Positions 20,825 to 34,800 of a DNA stretch of 64,000 nucleotides are shown here, piece after piece. The position numbers and the translations under genes are program-made. Where the stretch lies: contig NC_087076.1 in assembly GCF_026151205.1 (NCBI RefSeq), positions 9,462,902 to 9,526,901 on the forward strand, given 5' to 3'. The DNA comes from Bolinopsis microptera (Eukaryota > Ctenophora > Tentaculata > Lobata > Bolinopsidae). Below the pieces are notes generated by a model. That model saw only the letters and a list, made by a program, of their open reading frames with translations. It made no database searches and had not been told where the DNA came from. The first letter of the stretch is position 1; the number at the start of each line of letters is the position of its first letter.

Positions 20825-23800
20825 TTATTGGTCCTGGTCCTGGTCCTGGTCCTGGTCCTGGTCCTGGTCCTGGTCCTGGTCCTGGTCCTGGTCCTGGTCC
20901 TGGTCCTGGTCCTGGTCCTGGTCCTGGTCCTGGTCCTGGTCCTGGTCCTGGTCCTGGTCCTGGTCCTGGTCCTGGTCCTGGTCCTGGTCCTGGTCCTGGT
21001 CCTGGTCCTGGTCCTGGTCCTGGTCCTGGTCCTGGTCCTGGTCCTGGTCCTGGTCCTGGTCCTGGTCCTGGTCCTGGTCCTGGTCCTGGTCCTGGTCCTG
21101 GTCCTGGTCCTGGTCCTGGTCCTGGTCCTGGTCCTGGTCCTGGTCCTGGTCCTGGTCCTGGTCCTGGTCCTGGTCCTGGTCCTGGTCCTGGTCCTGGTCC
21201 TGGTCCTGGTCCTGGTCCTGGTCCTGGTCCTGGTCCTGGTCCTGGTCCTGGTCCTGGTCCTGGTCCTGGTCCTGGTCCTGGTCCTGGTCCTGGTCCTGGT
21301 CCTGGTCCTGGTCCTGGTCCTGGTCCTGGTCCTGGTCCTGGTCCTGGTCGCGTATGTTCATAAGGACGAATGTGTTCTCTTTAAGTTTGTTTAACTTAGA
21401 ATAAATTGAAGTTCTTAGAGCGATGTTGTAAAGGAGAGGATTAATGACCGAGTTGATAGGTAAAACAAGGATTGAAAATAGGGGATACCACGGTGTTGCA
21501 TCTAAAATGTCCACAAAGTGAAGGCAGCAAGTAGTGATGAACGGCATCCAGCATGCAAAATCCGTGAAAATGATCCATTGAGTAACTCTTTGCAGTTTAG
21601 TGGTTGCTTTTCTCGTAGGGTTTTCCATCTCTACGATTTGTTTAGCAAATCTGTTCAGTCTGCTTGCAGATTTCTTTACCTTTGCCACTATTACCCCATA
21701 AGAAACCGCTATAGTTACAAAACACCCGAAATTAAGGCAGATAATCGCGAAAACAAAATTTAGCTGAGGATCATTTATTTTAACGTAATATTTGAATAAA
21801 CAGACAGGTGCATTTCCATAGAACGAAAGTTTGTAACGAGTTATCCCTCCATAGTCATTGGAGAACATGGCGTCTACAAGAACCTTTATTTGGGCCCAAG
21901 TGAGGTCCTCGGCTGCTACCCTGCCATAATACTTCTCAAGTATTTCTCCGTGCACATATTTATTCGGACAGCCAATAAACAATGAGTTTTTGTCATCGTA
22001 TTTGACACCATTCACAAAAAAATCTTCGAGCTGTTCAACTAAGGGCAGCCAAGATATTACTGACGAAATCGCTAAAATAGTGAAAACTATTGCAACCACT
22101 TTTACCAAACTTTGTTTTGTGATTTCCTTAGGAATCGCGAAATCGTTTTTTATACCGGAAACCCTCAGTAGGCCCAAAGTAGTCATGGATAATAGTGATA
22201 CCTGAGAGCCGGTAGTGCTTATGATGCCTAGAGCGATGCAGGTGTTACTGGAAAGCCAGTTTAGCTGGATCGAGCAGAACGAGATATTGTAGTAAGAATT
22301 GTAAACCGAGATCATGGTAAGGTAAATTCCAATCAAGAGGTCGCCCAAGCTGATCAAAATAGCTAAGGTTTTGTTTAGAAGGGCAGCTTCTGATTTGGAA
22401 GTTTTGATATTAGAGATTTCCATGATTATTGACAAAAAATTTAAGAATATAGCTGACACACCAATGGCCCAAGCAACAAGCTTAAGGAAAGTGCTGCTGA
22501 CGATTTCTTGTCCACAACTTTCATTGCATTCGTCTGAAATGTCGGAGCAATGAATAGTTTTATCACATTTCTGAGTGATTGCAAGGTACACGCCAGATTT
22601 ATGGCATTTGAAGTGGTTAATGCACTCTAACTCATCTGAACTATCTCCACAATCATCAGCTAGGTTGCACACTTTGTCATAAGTAATGCATTTTCTGTTT
22701 TCGCAAAGGAATATATCATTACCAAGTTTTCCTGTTTTTAAATCTTTGATCAGGAAAGTAAGTTGACCCTCTTCGTCTTTGGTGAATATTTTGCCCCTGT
22801 CGAATTGTCCACTGCAAGAATCCCACCTAATCGATCTTTTAAGTGGACAAGTTGCATTCATGCACCGTCCCAAACAGCTTGCAAAAACATAATACTCTCC
22901 ATAAAAATATCTACAATCTCTCCTTGCGTCGGGTAAAATTATCTCAGTAGTTTTGTTCCGTCCAAAGACGTTTGTGTCTGGAAAAAGGAAACTTTCTTTT
23001 GAGCAATCTTGATTAGTTAGGTTTGATATTTCGATAAGGCCTTCCAGGCAATGAAGCATTCGCAGTATCATCTTGCCATCTCTGTTAGCTGTTGAAAATG
23101 GTATAGGTTGAATTCTCGACACACTGCAGATCTCAATTTCATTCCCGCAAGATTCTTTCCTATCACATAGATTGAAAAATCTAACAACAATTTGGTCTGA
23201 GTTGTAACAAAGGAATACCTCTTCGCATTCAGTTTCATTGTGACTGACAAGGCGGAATGTTGACTCCTTTCCGCACGTTGGCCAATTCACCATTTCATCC
23301 TCACCGTTTTTACAGTCGAGCAGTCCATCGTGGACCCATGCAAGAGGGAATCCTATATGTGCATTACCGTGTGAACGATGTCTTCGCGTACACTTCTTTG
23401 ATGTCATTATTTGGCATAGATCTAGATGTTCGTCACTACGATCACCGCAATCTGGGTGACCATCACACAAAAGGTGTTTGTGTATAAAGCAGGAGCCGCT
23501 GCTTTGAACGCACGCCTTATCGATTCCATCGTCACATATTATCGGGATATCACTATCAGCAGCTATGGTATTAAATCGGAATTTAGCTTCATCTTCAGTC
23601 TGCCGTTTCAGACAGAGGATCTGTTTAGCAACAGTGGTGTTATATCCACGAACTTGGCATTCTATACCCACTCTAGACGGGTCCGAGCAATTAGTTTGGT
23701 CAATGTAATCGTCACAAAACTCTATCATTTTGTTTGGTATATTCAAATTCACTCCGCTGTGAACTCTTGCGGCGCATCGGGTATAATTGCGAAGCGGAAC

Positions 23801-24784
23801 TATAACCCCGGTTCTTGTATTGAGGCATGTGGTCGATGTTTCTTCGATTATGCAATCCTTCTCATCGCTCCCATCATCACAGTTCAGTACTCCGTCACAA
23901 ACATAGTTTGCCGAAAAATAGTATTGGGTATTGTTAGCATCGAAACCGCCACACTGAACACCGTACTCAAAACCATTGCAAAGTCTTTCGTCCAAACAAG
24001 CACTATCCATATGGTAGCAAATCAGGTCACACAACTGTGTGTCCTCTTCATAATCACAAAATGCCTCATCAAGGTCCGTGTTAAGGCAATCATTCTTCCC
24101 GTCGCAAGAACGAATCCCATAAATTTCATCAGAGTAGATGTCAGTCACATGAAATATCTGATGTTTTAAACAAAGATATCCACATGGATATTCACCTGGT
24201 TTGGAAAAGATTAAATTAAAAACTTTGAGCTGAACTACAAAAAAAACATCTTGTTAACAGCTGAAACACGACAGCTGTGTAACTGCTGTGTGTAATATAA
24301 AGATTAAAAATTAGTCACAGTGTTACACATTTTATTTCAAAGCGAAATCAATACCTGCCATTGAACTTGTTGCAAAACTTGAAGATGGTTCAATTTGGTC
24401 AATTACTGATCTTATTCCACAGGCTTGGTAGTAATATTTGTCGTTCGTACATAGTTTATCGACTGAAACGTAGCTTTGCCTGAAAATATGACACATTTAG
24501 CTATTATTATTATAGTATTGTAACATAAAGATATCAATGGATAAGTTATGTAGGCAGAGGCAGAGGCAGAGGGGATCTACAAGCATATAATATTAATAAC
24601 TTTATTTTACTTTACCTGCCGAATCTCACATGCCGGAGATGATAGGATTGTGATGAGTTTATACACTTGTAATAACCATGTACACGATTGTCTGATGCTA
24701 GTCCTTCGCGTGTGTACTTAAGAAAGCCTCCATCATTTTGGATCTCGCAAGTTTGATTAAATGGTAGGGTTTCTTCGATACTGC
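20825..24784 (-). CDS. LDLa-ectodomain class A (rhodopsin-like) 7TM receptor, 5' end missing
   Basis: Three exons are read on the minus strand: 24616-24784 (phase 1 in), 24355-24479 and 20825-24195. Their junctions AG|G and G|GT match. The ectodomain is cysteine-rich with LDL-receptor class A modules: VCDGVLNCDDGSDEKDC, LCDGHPDCGDRSDEHLDLC, VCNLADDCGDSSDELEC and KCDKTIHCSDISDEC. The acidic SDE calcium-binding signature is intact. No leucine-rich repeats are seen, unlike GRL101 or relaxin receptors, which also join LDLa to 7TM. Seven membrane segments occupy roughly the last 370 residues before the tail (first: AIGVSAIFLNFLSIIMEI; last with NPLLYNIALR, the NPxxY equivalent). The DRY position reads LLRVSG, so the usual acidic-Arg-aromatic triad is absent. 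TM6 has CWMPF. The C-terminus is 87 Asp-Gln repeats. Earlier exons, including the signal peptide, are not identified. Ligand unknown. Confidence 0.86.
20828..21349. repeat. pure hexamer array (CCTGGT)87
   Basis: 522 bp of uninterrupted GGTCCT/CCTGGT. On the minus strand it encodes an Asp-Gln tail of the receptor and ends at a TAA at 20825-20827. On the plus strand it encodes Gly-Pro in the phase that a seventh exon of the second ZIP gene would use. Complete purity points to a recent expansion or to an assembly join through a simple repeat. Confidence 0.95.
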
Positions 24785-25558
24785 CTGGACAAATTTATTT
24801 GATAAGGAATTGTTTCCTAATAATACTACTAATATTATTAGCAAGGAATACAAGGAATAACAATTTCAAATCTTAAGTTACAACAGCAACTGTCAAGATA
24901 ATAAAAATAATAATAAAATAACTCGCCCCTCTCCATAATAATAATACTAATATTAACAAATATAAATGGAACTTGACTATATTAAATCTTTTATTTGATA
25001 AACTTCGTTATATCGCCACTTGCATAGGGTACCCTTGCTCGATGAGTGTAGCTTTGTAGGCAACGGTGCTCGAAGAGTAATGTTGAAAAATGTTCTAGAT
25101 GTTCATGTAAGTTTATGGCGCGATACTGTGTCCGTTGTGTATAACTATAAGTAAGTTTTCTTTGGGTAGTTTTATAACGTTTGAGTGTTTTTTGCAGCTG
25201 TTTCTACGTGTTTTTTAGTTGTAAGATGAAAAGCTGTAACATGATCGGCGGAGAAAGATGAGTCAATCGTAAGGAGTGGCGCTAAGCCTCTGTACCACTA
25301 CCAGTCTAAGTTCAGGTTCTTTTGTTCTTGGAAGGCCAGTGAAACTAATGAGCTGTCACTAAGATTATGCAGACGTTGAGTTATACTTAACGTAAATTAA
25401 TGGATAACGCCCTGAGTTACCCCCAGACGCCCGCAATATAGGTGGCTTTTCCGTTTTAAAACTTCCTAGGTACCATTTCAAAAGTGTATGGTGTAGCCGT
25501 AGGTGCACTTTTTCAGAGTTGAGCAGGCTAATTTTCTTAAGTATGTTCGTTTGGCCAA
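24785..25558 (-). other. upstream region or intron of the receptor gene
   Basis: The most upstream exon recognised enters in phase 1, so at least one more 5' exon must lie here or in the unreadable block beyond. I find none with a signal peptide. A frame at 25365-25565 (minus) has no domain. Confidence 0.4.
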
Positions 25559-25722
25559 CAAACAAACAAATAATGCACGATCATTAATCATATAAAATTA
25601 ATGCACCACCTGTATACCTTTGAAATAATTGCTCCAATTGGAGCAATTAGTTCAAAAAAGGTATAGAGGTGGTGTCATAAATATTATATATGATTATAGA
25701 ACGTGCATTATTTGTTTGAAAT
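25559..25722. mobile_element. imperfect palindromic element (about 70-bp arms)
   Basis: The sequence from caaacaaataatgcac rightward to the centre (TTGCTCCAATTGGAGCAA at about 25631) pairs with the sequence running back from gtgcattatttgtttg. Matching blocks include caccacct, atacctttt and the ends. Arms differ by several substitutions. It looks like a palindromic MITE, or less likely a long-hairpin RNA precursor. Confidence 0.55.
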
Positions 25723-25879
25723 AAATCGGTATTCACAATCAACCAATTTTGGTGTGCATATATAGACCATTATAATTATATAGGCCGTATAATTATATAA
25801 AGAAGCCTATCATAGCCGTAATGGGAGAGGATGAGTAGTGGGTTTAGGATCTGGTTGGGTAATTCTGGTGTTCTTGAAG

Positions 25880-28800
25880 GCCCCTGATATATTAACACTA
25901 AAAGGCCCCGTAACATAGGCACCACTCCTGTGGAAAACAGTAATGTCCGTAACATAATGTTTTATGTTCCGGGTGTTTTTCCCCAAATAAAAATTTTTGT
26001 CCCCCATATACTAAGTTACTTGTTCCACCGCAAAACTATTATATCAAAAATGACGCAATAATATCCGGACAATGCCCCAGCTGGTTCAAACTACCGGTTA
26101 ATGTAAAATGGTGAAAAGTGAAGTCCCCCCAAAAGCTGTTTTTTTTTCAACCGGAAAATACAGCAGAAACTTATTAATTGTTAACAATATTATTTCCAAT
26201 TACCCCCATTGTATTCCCCTGGATTTATTTACCCATTATTTTTTAGCCAATACTCACATTGTAACCAAGCCTTGGGTATCCCATATCCAATCAACCCAAG
26301 ATAAACGATGAAAAAAGAATACCAAGGCAACAATGGAACAACCCCTTCCATCACAAAACGATATTTTCGAATTTTGTAAAACCAGAATGACTTTTACTTG
26401 AACCGACCAAATGTTTTCTAACGTGGGCGAACTGCGAAGAACAATAATGGCCCTCCCTTGCGATTTTCCATGAAAAACCAATTTCCCTGACCCGACTAAA
26501 ACCATTTTTAAATCAAGTAAGCTGACATATTTTTTGGGACACATAACCATTTAAAAAAATGGTACGCGCTAAACCAATTTTTGTCACGGCAACAGGTGGT
26601 CATCCGAAACCGGAGTTTGTAAAGAACTTTAACCTATTTAGATATTATAATAATTAAATAGTAAAGCGAAAAAAAATCCTGATATCCATAAATTGTTTTT
26701 TAGTATGCTTTATGCCTCACGTCCCCCTATTTCTCGATCCCCCATACTAAAAATCGCTTTCCCACCTCAATGTTTTAAAAAAATCCCTTGTGACAATGGC
26801 CCCTGAGGGGTAATGAAAAGTAAATCCCTTAATAGGTGTTAATTTTTTGGACGCCCTGAATTTCCGAATCACCCCCCCCCATGGAACAAACATGAACGTA
26901 GGGTAAAAAATGGCTTCATTCAAAACTGGAGATTTTTGGGCAAAAAAAAACTGTTTTGGTCCCCAACGTGGAACAGGGCCTGTAGTTTATGTTACACAAC
27001 GAAAATTCGATTGTTTAGGGCTTGGTTAGGGTTTGTGGTTTTTTAGGGTTATGGGGGAAAAGCTTATTTTCCGGGGGTTATGTTAGGGGTTTAAGGACAA
27101 AATTAGAGGTTTAATGTTAAAAACCCGTTTTTTTTGTGGCGGCCCCATTTGCAAAAACCATAAAAAAACCCAAAAGTACCAACTTTGAATAATTTTTAAG
27201 CGATCGAAATTAGTTAAACGCCAAAACGTAAAAAAACGTGGATTTTTTTGTTCATTTAATTGGATTGCCAAACAATTCCAAGGAAAGAAAACGTATTTTT
27301 TGGGGAAACCCCTTGTTTTATAGTATTATACGACCCCCAAATTTTTCGTGAAGTTTTCACAATATATGCCTGGCAAGCATATGAAAACCGTGCCACTCGT
27401 TTTAAATTCACTAATTAACAAGTTTGCCCCTCTTTGACTATTTATACCCCTTTACTATTAAATAAACCCCTTTTATTATTTTCAGGCATTTAAGACTCAT
27501 CCCGAAAAGTAGTTTCCAGCCCATGTATATTTAACGTTCAAACTTTCCTAATTCATTGGTCAAAAGATGAACAGGAAATAAGAAAATATAGTTATGTGGA
27601 AAGGTTTTTTAAAAAAAATTTTTGGCGCCAAAAAATTTTACGACGGGCCCCAGCCAAATGTTTAAATTATTAAACGAAATTCGGTAAAAAAAACCCGAAA
27701 AAATTGCCGTATCAGGTGCCTTAAAAAAAACCCATGTTAAATATTGATAGTTTAAGAGATTGAAAACTATTGCAGGGCCCCGTCCCCCTAGAACGTTGAA
27801 CCCAACAAATCGACCTACATAAAAAAAGTTTTAAAAATTCCAGTTCATTGGGGAAAGTTGGGGGTTTTTTGTTTCTAGAACCCCCACTTGTTTTTACGTA
27901 CCCAGATTGTCGTGATAATAATTAAAATATCAAGGGAATAAGACCCGCTTTGACAGGTCAAAATGTAAAGTCATATTGTATCCTAAAATTTAAAGGTGTC
28001 CCCCGCATAAGATACAAAAGGTTAAAAATAAAGATTAACAAAGGCCAGTTCCAACCCCACAGGTCCCCCTGAAAAAATAAAATTTTTACACTTTAAGATA
28101 TTACATTGTAATACATAAATTTTATTTTGGACCGGTCCACAAAAACACCCCTTGTATGAACGTCAACCAAGTTAACCGTTTTTTATTTTTAAAAAAACTT
28201 TATTTTCCGCACCCAAAGTTAAAATAACCTTTTTTAAAATTGATTTTACACCTTTTAAAAAGTAAAATTTTTTTTCAACATCCCTTGGAAGAAAAATATT
28301 TTCCACCCTTAGATAAAATTTGTTATTCCAAGCATTCTGGAAAAATCTATCCGAAAGGGTTTTTCAATCTTTACTCTCTTACATTCCCCACTTTCATAAA
28401 GATCATTTGCCTTTTGGAAGGATAGTGCTTTTTTTTTTGAACCAAATTATATTTATAATAAAAACGTAAAATTTTGGCTATTTTTTATTAATTTCCCTCT
28501 GGGATTTTATTGGGCCTATCCTTCCTGGGTTAATGGTGAGAGCTCAGTTTTCCTCCTGCTTCCCCTAAGTATAAATTTGTTTTGCAATTAAGGCTCGTAT
28601 TTTTTAAAGTTTGAAAAATCGAAAAGTTTTGCCACACGCGAAGGACACGCCCGCCCACAAAATTTTGAATTTAAAAAAATTGCTTAAAATTCACCTGAGA
28701 AAATTTGGGTGTTTTTTTCCACGCATTTTTATATCAACCTTTGAAGTTCCAGTTTAGATGAAAATTCCAAGTTCCTATTTGAAATCCTATTGAAAAAAAC

Positions 28801-31800
28801 TGTTTGGCACGCCTTTATTCAAACTATAAATATTAAAAATACCACTATGGCAAAAAAAAAATTTTACGGGGGGGGGGGGGGCCCGATTCCCAGTATTGGA
28901 TGCGGACGCCAACGTATCCCCGGACCCCTCCAAAAGGTTTTGCACGTGGCGATCGGTTTTTGGAGAATAATGCTCCAGTTCGGTGAATTTCGAAACAAAT
29001 TTCTTCCCACTGCTTTACCCACGAACCAGTGTCAATGTCATTATAAAAATGAAATTAAATGGCAAAATCTTGTTGGGAATGATTATAATGTTTTTAAGAT
29101 TTTCAGTTCCCCCCCAAGTGATTTAGACCCCACCCCAAATATTCTTAACCTAAAACGACAAGGATAATGTTTTTAAAAAGAAAAAATATCGAAATCGTTG
29201 AAACTCCCTCCCCTTAAATAATTGAAGACATCAAAAGTTTTGTAATTATTAATATTTTTCGACTTTTAGAAAAAGTAACCCTGAACATTATAAGCCCCAA
29301 AAAAAGAGATGATAAAATTTTTGACCAAAAACCCCCATAATCATGGGTTAAAGAGGTGGGGAAAACCGCTGCCAGTTGTCCCCACCACCCCCTCTCCCTC
29401 CCAAAAACACAAGGGGGAAATGAATATTTAAATTGGATTGACCCGTTCTCAAATGCCAAAATGATTTACCCTAGAATATGAAAAATCCGGTTACGCTCCG
29501 CTTTTTTCCCCCATTAAGTTACAATTGTAATAAAATTAAGAAGAACCTCAAACCCCCGAAGGCCAGCTGTAAACTCCAGCAAATAAAAGAATTTTCAAAT
29601 TAAAACCTAAAACTGCCAAAAGCTAAATTGTCCACTAACTAATAACCAGTACCCACCCTTATTCCCCCGAAATAACAGGTAAATCGACCCCCCCCGAAAC
29701 GCAAAACCCCCAAAGGAAATGTTGAATTACAGCATTGGACATTAAAGTTTAAAAGCCGTGTGAAATGCAAAATATGGGAAAGCGAGCGAAACCGATTTCA
29801 ATTTCTCGGTAAATCATTGTTGCATTTGGAAAAGAACGGTCCACAAATCAAAATTATATATCATTTCTTTCCTTTTTTGTTTGGGAGAGAGAGACCACTG
29901 GCAAGCGTCCCCCCCACTCTTACCCATGAAAAAATTTTTGTTTATGGGATTTAATTTGGGGGTCCCAAAAAGTAAATTATATATTGCAAAGTGTAGTATA
30001 TTTTTTAAGAAAACCAAAAATTTTGTAAGAAAAAATAAAATAGCAAATGGACTGAACGGCCCATGGAACATGGGTGAGAAAAAAAAAGCGAAGCCGAGCG
30101 ACTTTTAAAAAAATTTTTAATATGAATTTTTTATTCGTTCGGGTACCGGTAACGAGTAAAATAGTAAAATTAGTATTACTTAAATTATCAATAATTAGTT
30201 ATCCTTTAAATTCTTTAATTTAATTTGTTTGGGAAAAACTTTGTTAAAAGTTTTAACACAAACCTTACCAGGACGGCCCGCAGCCCCAGAGTGTTGGGAA
30301 CCTCGTCCAGAACCGGTCCCCCCAATATATGGGGAAAGGAAAATATTTTTTAAAACGATTATCACCCCGTATTTCAAGGGAAAACATAAGGTATAAGACA
30401 TTTGGGTTTTAAAAATGTCATCACCTTCTTTTTTTGGGTTGCCCAAACCACAAACTTTAAGGTTTTCAAAGTTGAAGCCTGGTTTTGGAATTTGAATTAG
30501 AAGATCAAAACAACAAAAGGTTATTGAATTTTGTATATAAAAAATTAGAGTGGAAAAGTGACCTTGAATTGGCTTGGTACGGCAAAAAGTTTTTTAAACA
30601 AGGGATCTGAAAAACCTACTAGGTTTTTCCGTACCTACTCCCTAACTCTGCCACCCCCCGTGGGGGGGTTAACAGTTAATGTTTTTCCCATTATATGCTA
30701 AGCCTCTGAATTTCATAAATTAACGAATACGTCACCCACCCCACTCCCCACCTGAAAGCCTGGTTAGAAATAGATTTTATTGTGGGCCCCTGTTGCTGGT
30801 AAGTGGTACGTGTGACTACTATTGACCTTTTTTATTTTTTTCAGGAACGTATTTCAAGGGGATTAGTAAAACAGGCCTTCCCCCCTCCCTTTAAACATAA
30901 CAATTTTGCTGAGATGTTTTGTTTTTCCAGGAATGAAAAAAGCACAAACGAAACCTCCCCTTTATCTTACTAAAGGTTAGGAAAAAAGTTCCCCCTGAAC
31001 TTATGTTAAAGATAATCAGTTAAAATAAGCCCCATGAAAGGTTAATACCTAAATAATCATTATTAGTTTTGGAGCCCAAGTTATCCAGTCCACCCCCCCA
31101 AAATTTGTCCCCCCCTTTTTCTCAAGCTGTTTGTGTTTAATCGATGAAGGTGGATGAACAGTAATCTAGTTATTTGAATAGAATATCTATCTATAGACCA
31201 GTATCTAACTATTAAATAAGAGTCTCCCAACCTTGAAAACACTTATTTGTATACAACAACTAAAAGGCTTTATTTTTTTATAATCCTTCGGGCCAATTTC
31301 GGCAGCAGCCGGTGGTAAAAAGGAGTTAAATAAATAAAATTAAAACAGTGTAATTTCGAATTAAAATCATAATTGCATCAAGAATTCAAGAATGTAACCG
31401 CGGGTCCCCCCCCCCCCATTTTCCCCCACATTCCTTTCCCCAACCTACTAATAAAAACCTAAATAGGGTATTAATACGGCAAATAATAACGTATATAATT
31501 AACCAATATTAAAAACCAAACAAAAATCCCTGGATTTTTCCCTACCTTCATTGCCGAAGGCAAGAAAGCAATCGTAGGGGAAAATAAGGGTAAAACGGGT
31601 TTTAGGGAATATAGAGGTTGGCCCCCCGAACCGGTCCCTAACGGTGGTCGGACAAACAAAAAGGGTCTAGGCTCCCGTTCCGCAAATACTGGAAACCCCA
31701 CTCCCCCATAAAATTAAAAGTGTATTTGGGAAGCCGTCAGTTATGCTGGCGGCGCGAACGCTTAGCCCATGTGATGTTAAATTAATTTCAGTGAAAGTTC

Positions 31801-34800
31801 CCCTCTTTTCGCAAAGTTATTTTTTTTTTTCCGCCAATGTTCCCTTCCTTTTTTTCTGGATATTTAACATTTATGTATTGAAGCGGCCCGCGGCGCCCAT
31901 ACATTTGGTTCAAATAAAATTCGTCAAATTTTATTACATGATGGGTGCCCGCGATCCCCAAAACCGCAATTAATTTATTTTTTATTCTCCATCACAGAAC
32001 TTTTTTCCAACTCCGAAAGAATTAATGGTATAATGAATTACAAGTTACATCGTAGGGGGAAAATTGATCCCGTGGGGCGTGGGGTTTAAACAAACCGGCG
32101 GGCGGCAGTCCGAAAATTTCCCTTTGTTTACTATAAGATGTTTTTTACTATAAAAGGGCTATAAGGTAATAGAGGTTTACTTATATTAAAAGGTTGCCTG
32201 AAATAAACTCCCGCGGACAATTCCTGCAAAAGGGTTTTTCCCGTTTTATCAATGACCCCTGGGGGCGTCTTTGGCCCTGGTTACCGCCCCCCAAACCTAT
32301 CTGGCCCACAAAACCTGGAAACGGCGGGCAAACATGCTCACGAGTACTAAAGGGGTTGGAAAAAAAACCCCTTTTTTGTGTTTTTCCCGCTTTTTTTGAT
32401 GAATATGCGTGTTACCTTGGGGACCCTCGAGGCCTTTTAATTAATGTTCATAAAATAAGAGAATTCGGCCCGGAAAATGGTAACAAAGGCCCCCTGAAGC
32501 GGCCGCCCCAGTAAGATTTTGGGACACACGAATAATCTGATGAAGGACGTTCAGTAAAGTATTGACCCCCCTCCTGGTTTATGTACCACATAAATAAAAA
32601 AATTGGAGGGTTGTTGTCGTGTTATTAAGCATGATTTTGTGTCCACGAAGAAATAAAATTAAAGTCCACAATTGTTTTGGCATTTGAAAGTCCTGTAGAA
32701 AGTGGATCGAAGAAAGAGATGAAGAGAAGTGAAAAAAGAAAACATCAGAAATTTACCTGACCCCCTTTTTTCCTCAGTGATAAAATGAATTATAAAGCCG
32801 GGTCCTCACCTCGTAATACCTTTGTTGATCAACATACCTCCCAATAAACATAAATAACCCATATTGAATGTTTTTAATAAAAAACCTCCCCGCATTTGCC
32901 AGAAAGAAATTTTGGCAACCCTCCACAGCCGTTCAGAAAACATGAGTAGGAAATTTCCCGTCCCAGTGTATAAAGATCGAAACACAGTTTATTCCGAAAT
33001 CAATTAGAATCTTAAACTCCACCATTTTGCATTTTGGCCACGGATCCAAACGTGGGAAAACCCCAACAATTTAGAATAATTTCCCAAAAACCGGTTTCAG
33101 ATCGTTAATATAAAGACGGGTAACGTAAAACAAATTTTATAAATTTCAATATTATAGGAAATTGATCTTAATGTTACAATCCAACTCCTTTTAATTAAAC
33201 AGTTTAAATCTGAATATTTTTAGTCGTGAAATACTCCTCTTTTGAATAGCTTTTTTAATTTCCAGTTAAAGTTATAATAGAAGCAATAAAGGGTTTGAAT
33301 TCGTGCCCCCAACGAATAATTACCCGTTTTTTCAACAGCCCGAGGAGTAGGGGGGTTTTTTATTTCTTTCCTGCTAAATGTAATTTTTGGACAAACCAAA
33401 AGCTATGTTTTTTGTTTTTTTTAAATTTTAAATGTGATTTATATAGGGGGGGGGGGGGGGGGGGCGGGGGGGGGGCCGGGGGGTAAACCTTTTTTCAAAA
33501 AGTGATTTTAAACGAAAATAAATATGTGAAACGACCCCTCACGGTAGAATCAAATTTGTGAGTGAAAACAAAATCTACTATTCGGAAAATAAATTTCCTA
33601 AATTCACAGAACATTCTCAAACGAAAAAATTTCAACCAATAATCGTAACAACAAGTACAATTTCAAATAATAACACTTTTGAGGGACCGCCCACTCCGAC
33701 GCGCCGCGCAAAAAAAACTATCCATTCTTTTGCTTTCGCTCGGACCGAAGAAAAATCGTTTTTTGCTCTGGCGGAAGATTGCCCAAGCAACAATCTGGAG
33801 GGTTGACATCGTCAATCAAAGTACAACACCGCCCTAGCCTTTTAAACGACAGCATAATCTTAAATAACTTTTGTAGTTTTATAACGTTTTAAACCCTACC
33901 AAATTACAAATATGTTTATTATCTGTTTCTTGGTCCAATTAATTAAATAAATATTAAGTTCTTAAAGCTTAAAAAAGGTTACCTAAACTAACCAACCCTT
34001 AGTTTGGTAAGAAATGTTTACAATTTTAAAACAAAGCAAAAAGTAAACGTAAAAACAGTATTCCAAAAAAACCTAATTACTTACTTTCCAAAAAACAATG
34101 AAAAACTAACAAGAAAATCCGTAATATAAAACCATCACAAACCCTAATTAAGTGTGGGAAAATAAATGGCGATGAAAAGTTTCACAAACTGTTCCAAGCT
34201 ACCAATGATAAGTCCCCCCCCCCCCGCCTTAATAACTCACATAAATATTCAATTTAATAAATGAAAAAAACCCCTATTTTAAATAAAAAATGTTTGGGGA
34301 TTCCCGATGTATCATAAGCAAAAGGTTTTTTTCCCAGCCGATTTTGGTTTATTTTTTTTGGAAAAAAACGCTATGAACACCCTGTTTGTACACCATATTT
34401 CCCTTCAGTGAAATAAAACCTTTAGAAGCCTTTATTTCTTTTCTTTTAATACTTATTTTTTCTTTCTGCTTTTGTAATAAACACTATAGAAAGAGAATAC
34501 GCTGCCTGTACCGTCCCTGCCCTTAAACAAAATCTATCCATTAAAATCCCTCCTGAACTTCGAACTCCCAATATTTAAGGAAAAAGGTCCTGAAATGTTG
34601 TAAATGGTAATGAAAAAGAAACATTTTGAAATGTTTTACCAAAAATTGCGCGCGAATTTAACGTTAACGCCCCAACTAAAAAAGTTGATGGTTTTGCCGT
34701 ATGTAGGCCCCCCGGTTTAATTTTTTAAATCACTAGGTTTTAAAGCACCAAAAGCAAGATTCCCCTTTTAAAAACACGAACAATTTTGTTTTTTTTAATT

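Noticed and set aside
20786-21394. Long plus-strand frames over the hexamer array (Leu-Val and Gly-Pro repeats)
   Set aside because: All frames of a stop-free hexamer are open. Only the Gly-Pro frame matches the ZIP splice phase, and it is treated as a finding, not a gene.
23426-24169. 247-codon plus-strand frame inside the receptor gene
   Set aside because: It is antisense to clear LDLa modules on the minus strand, with no domain and no splice context.
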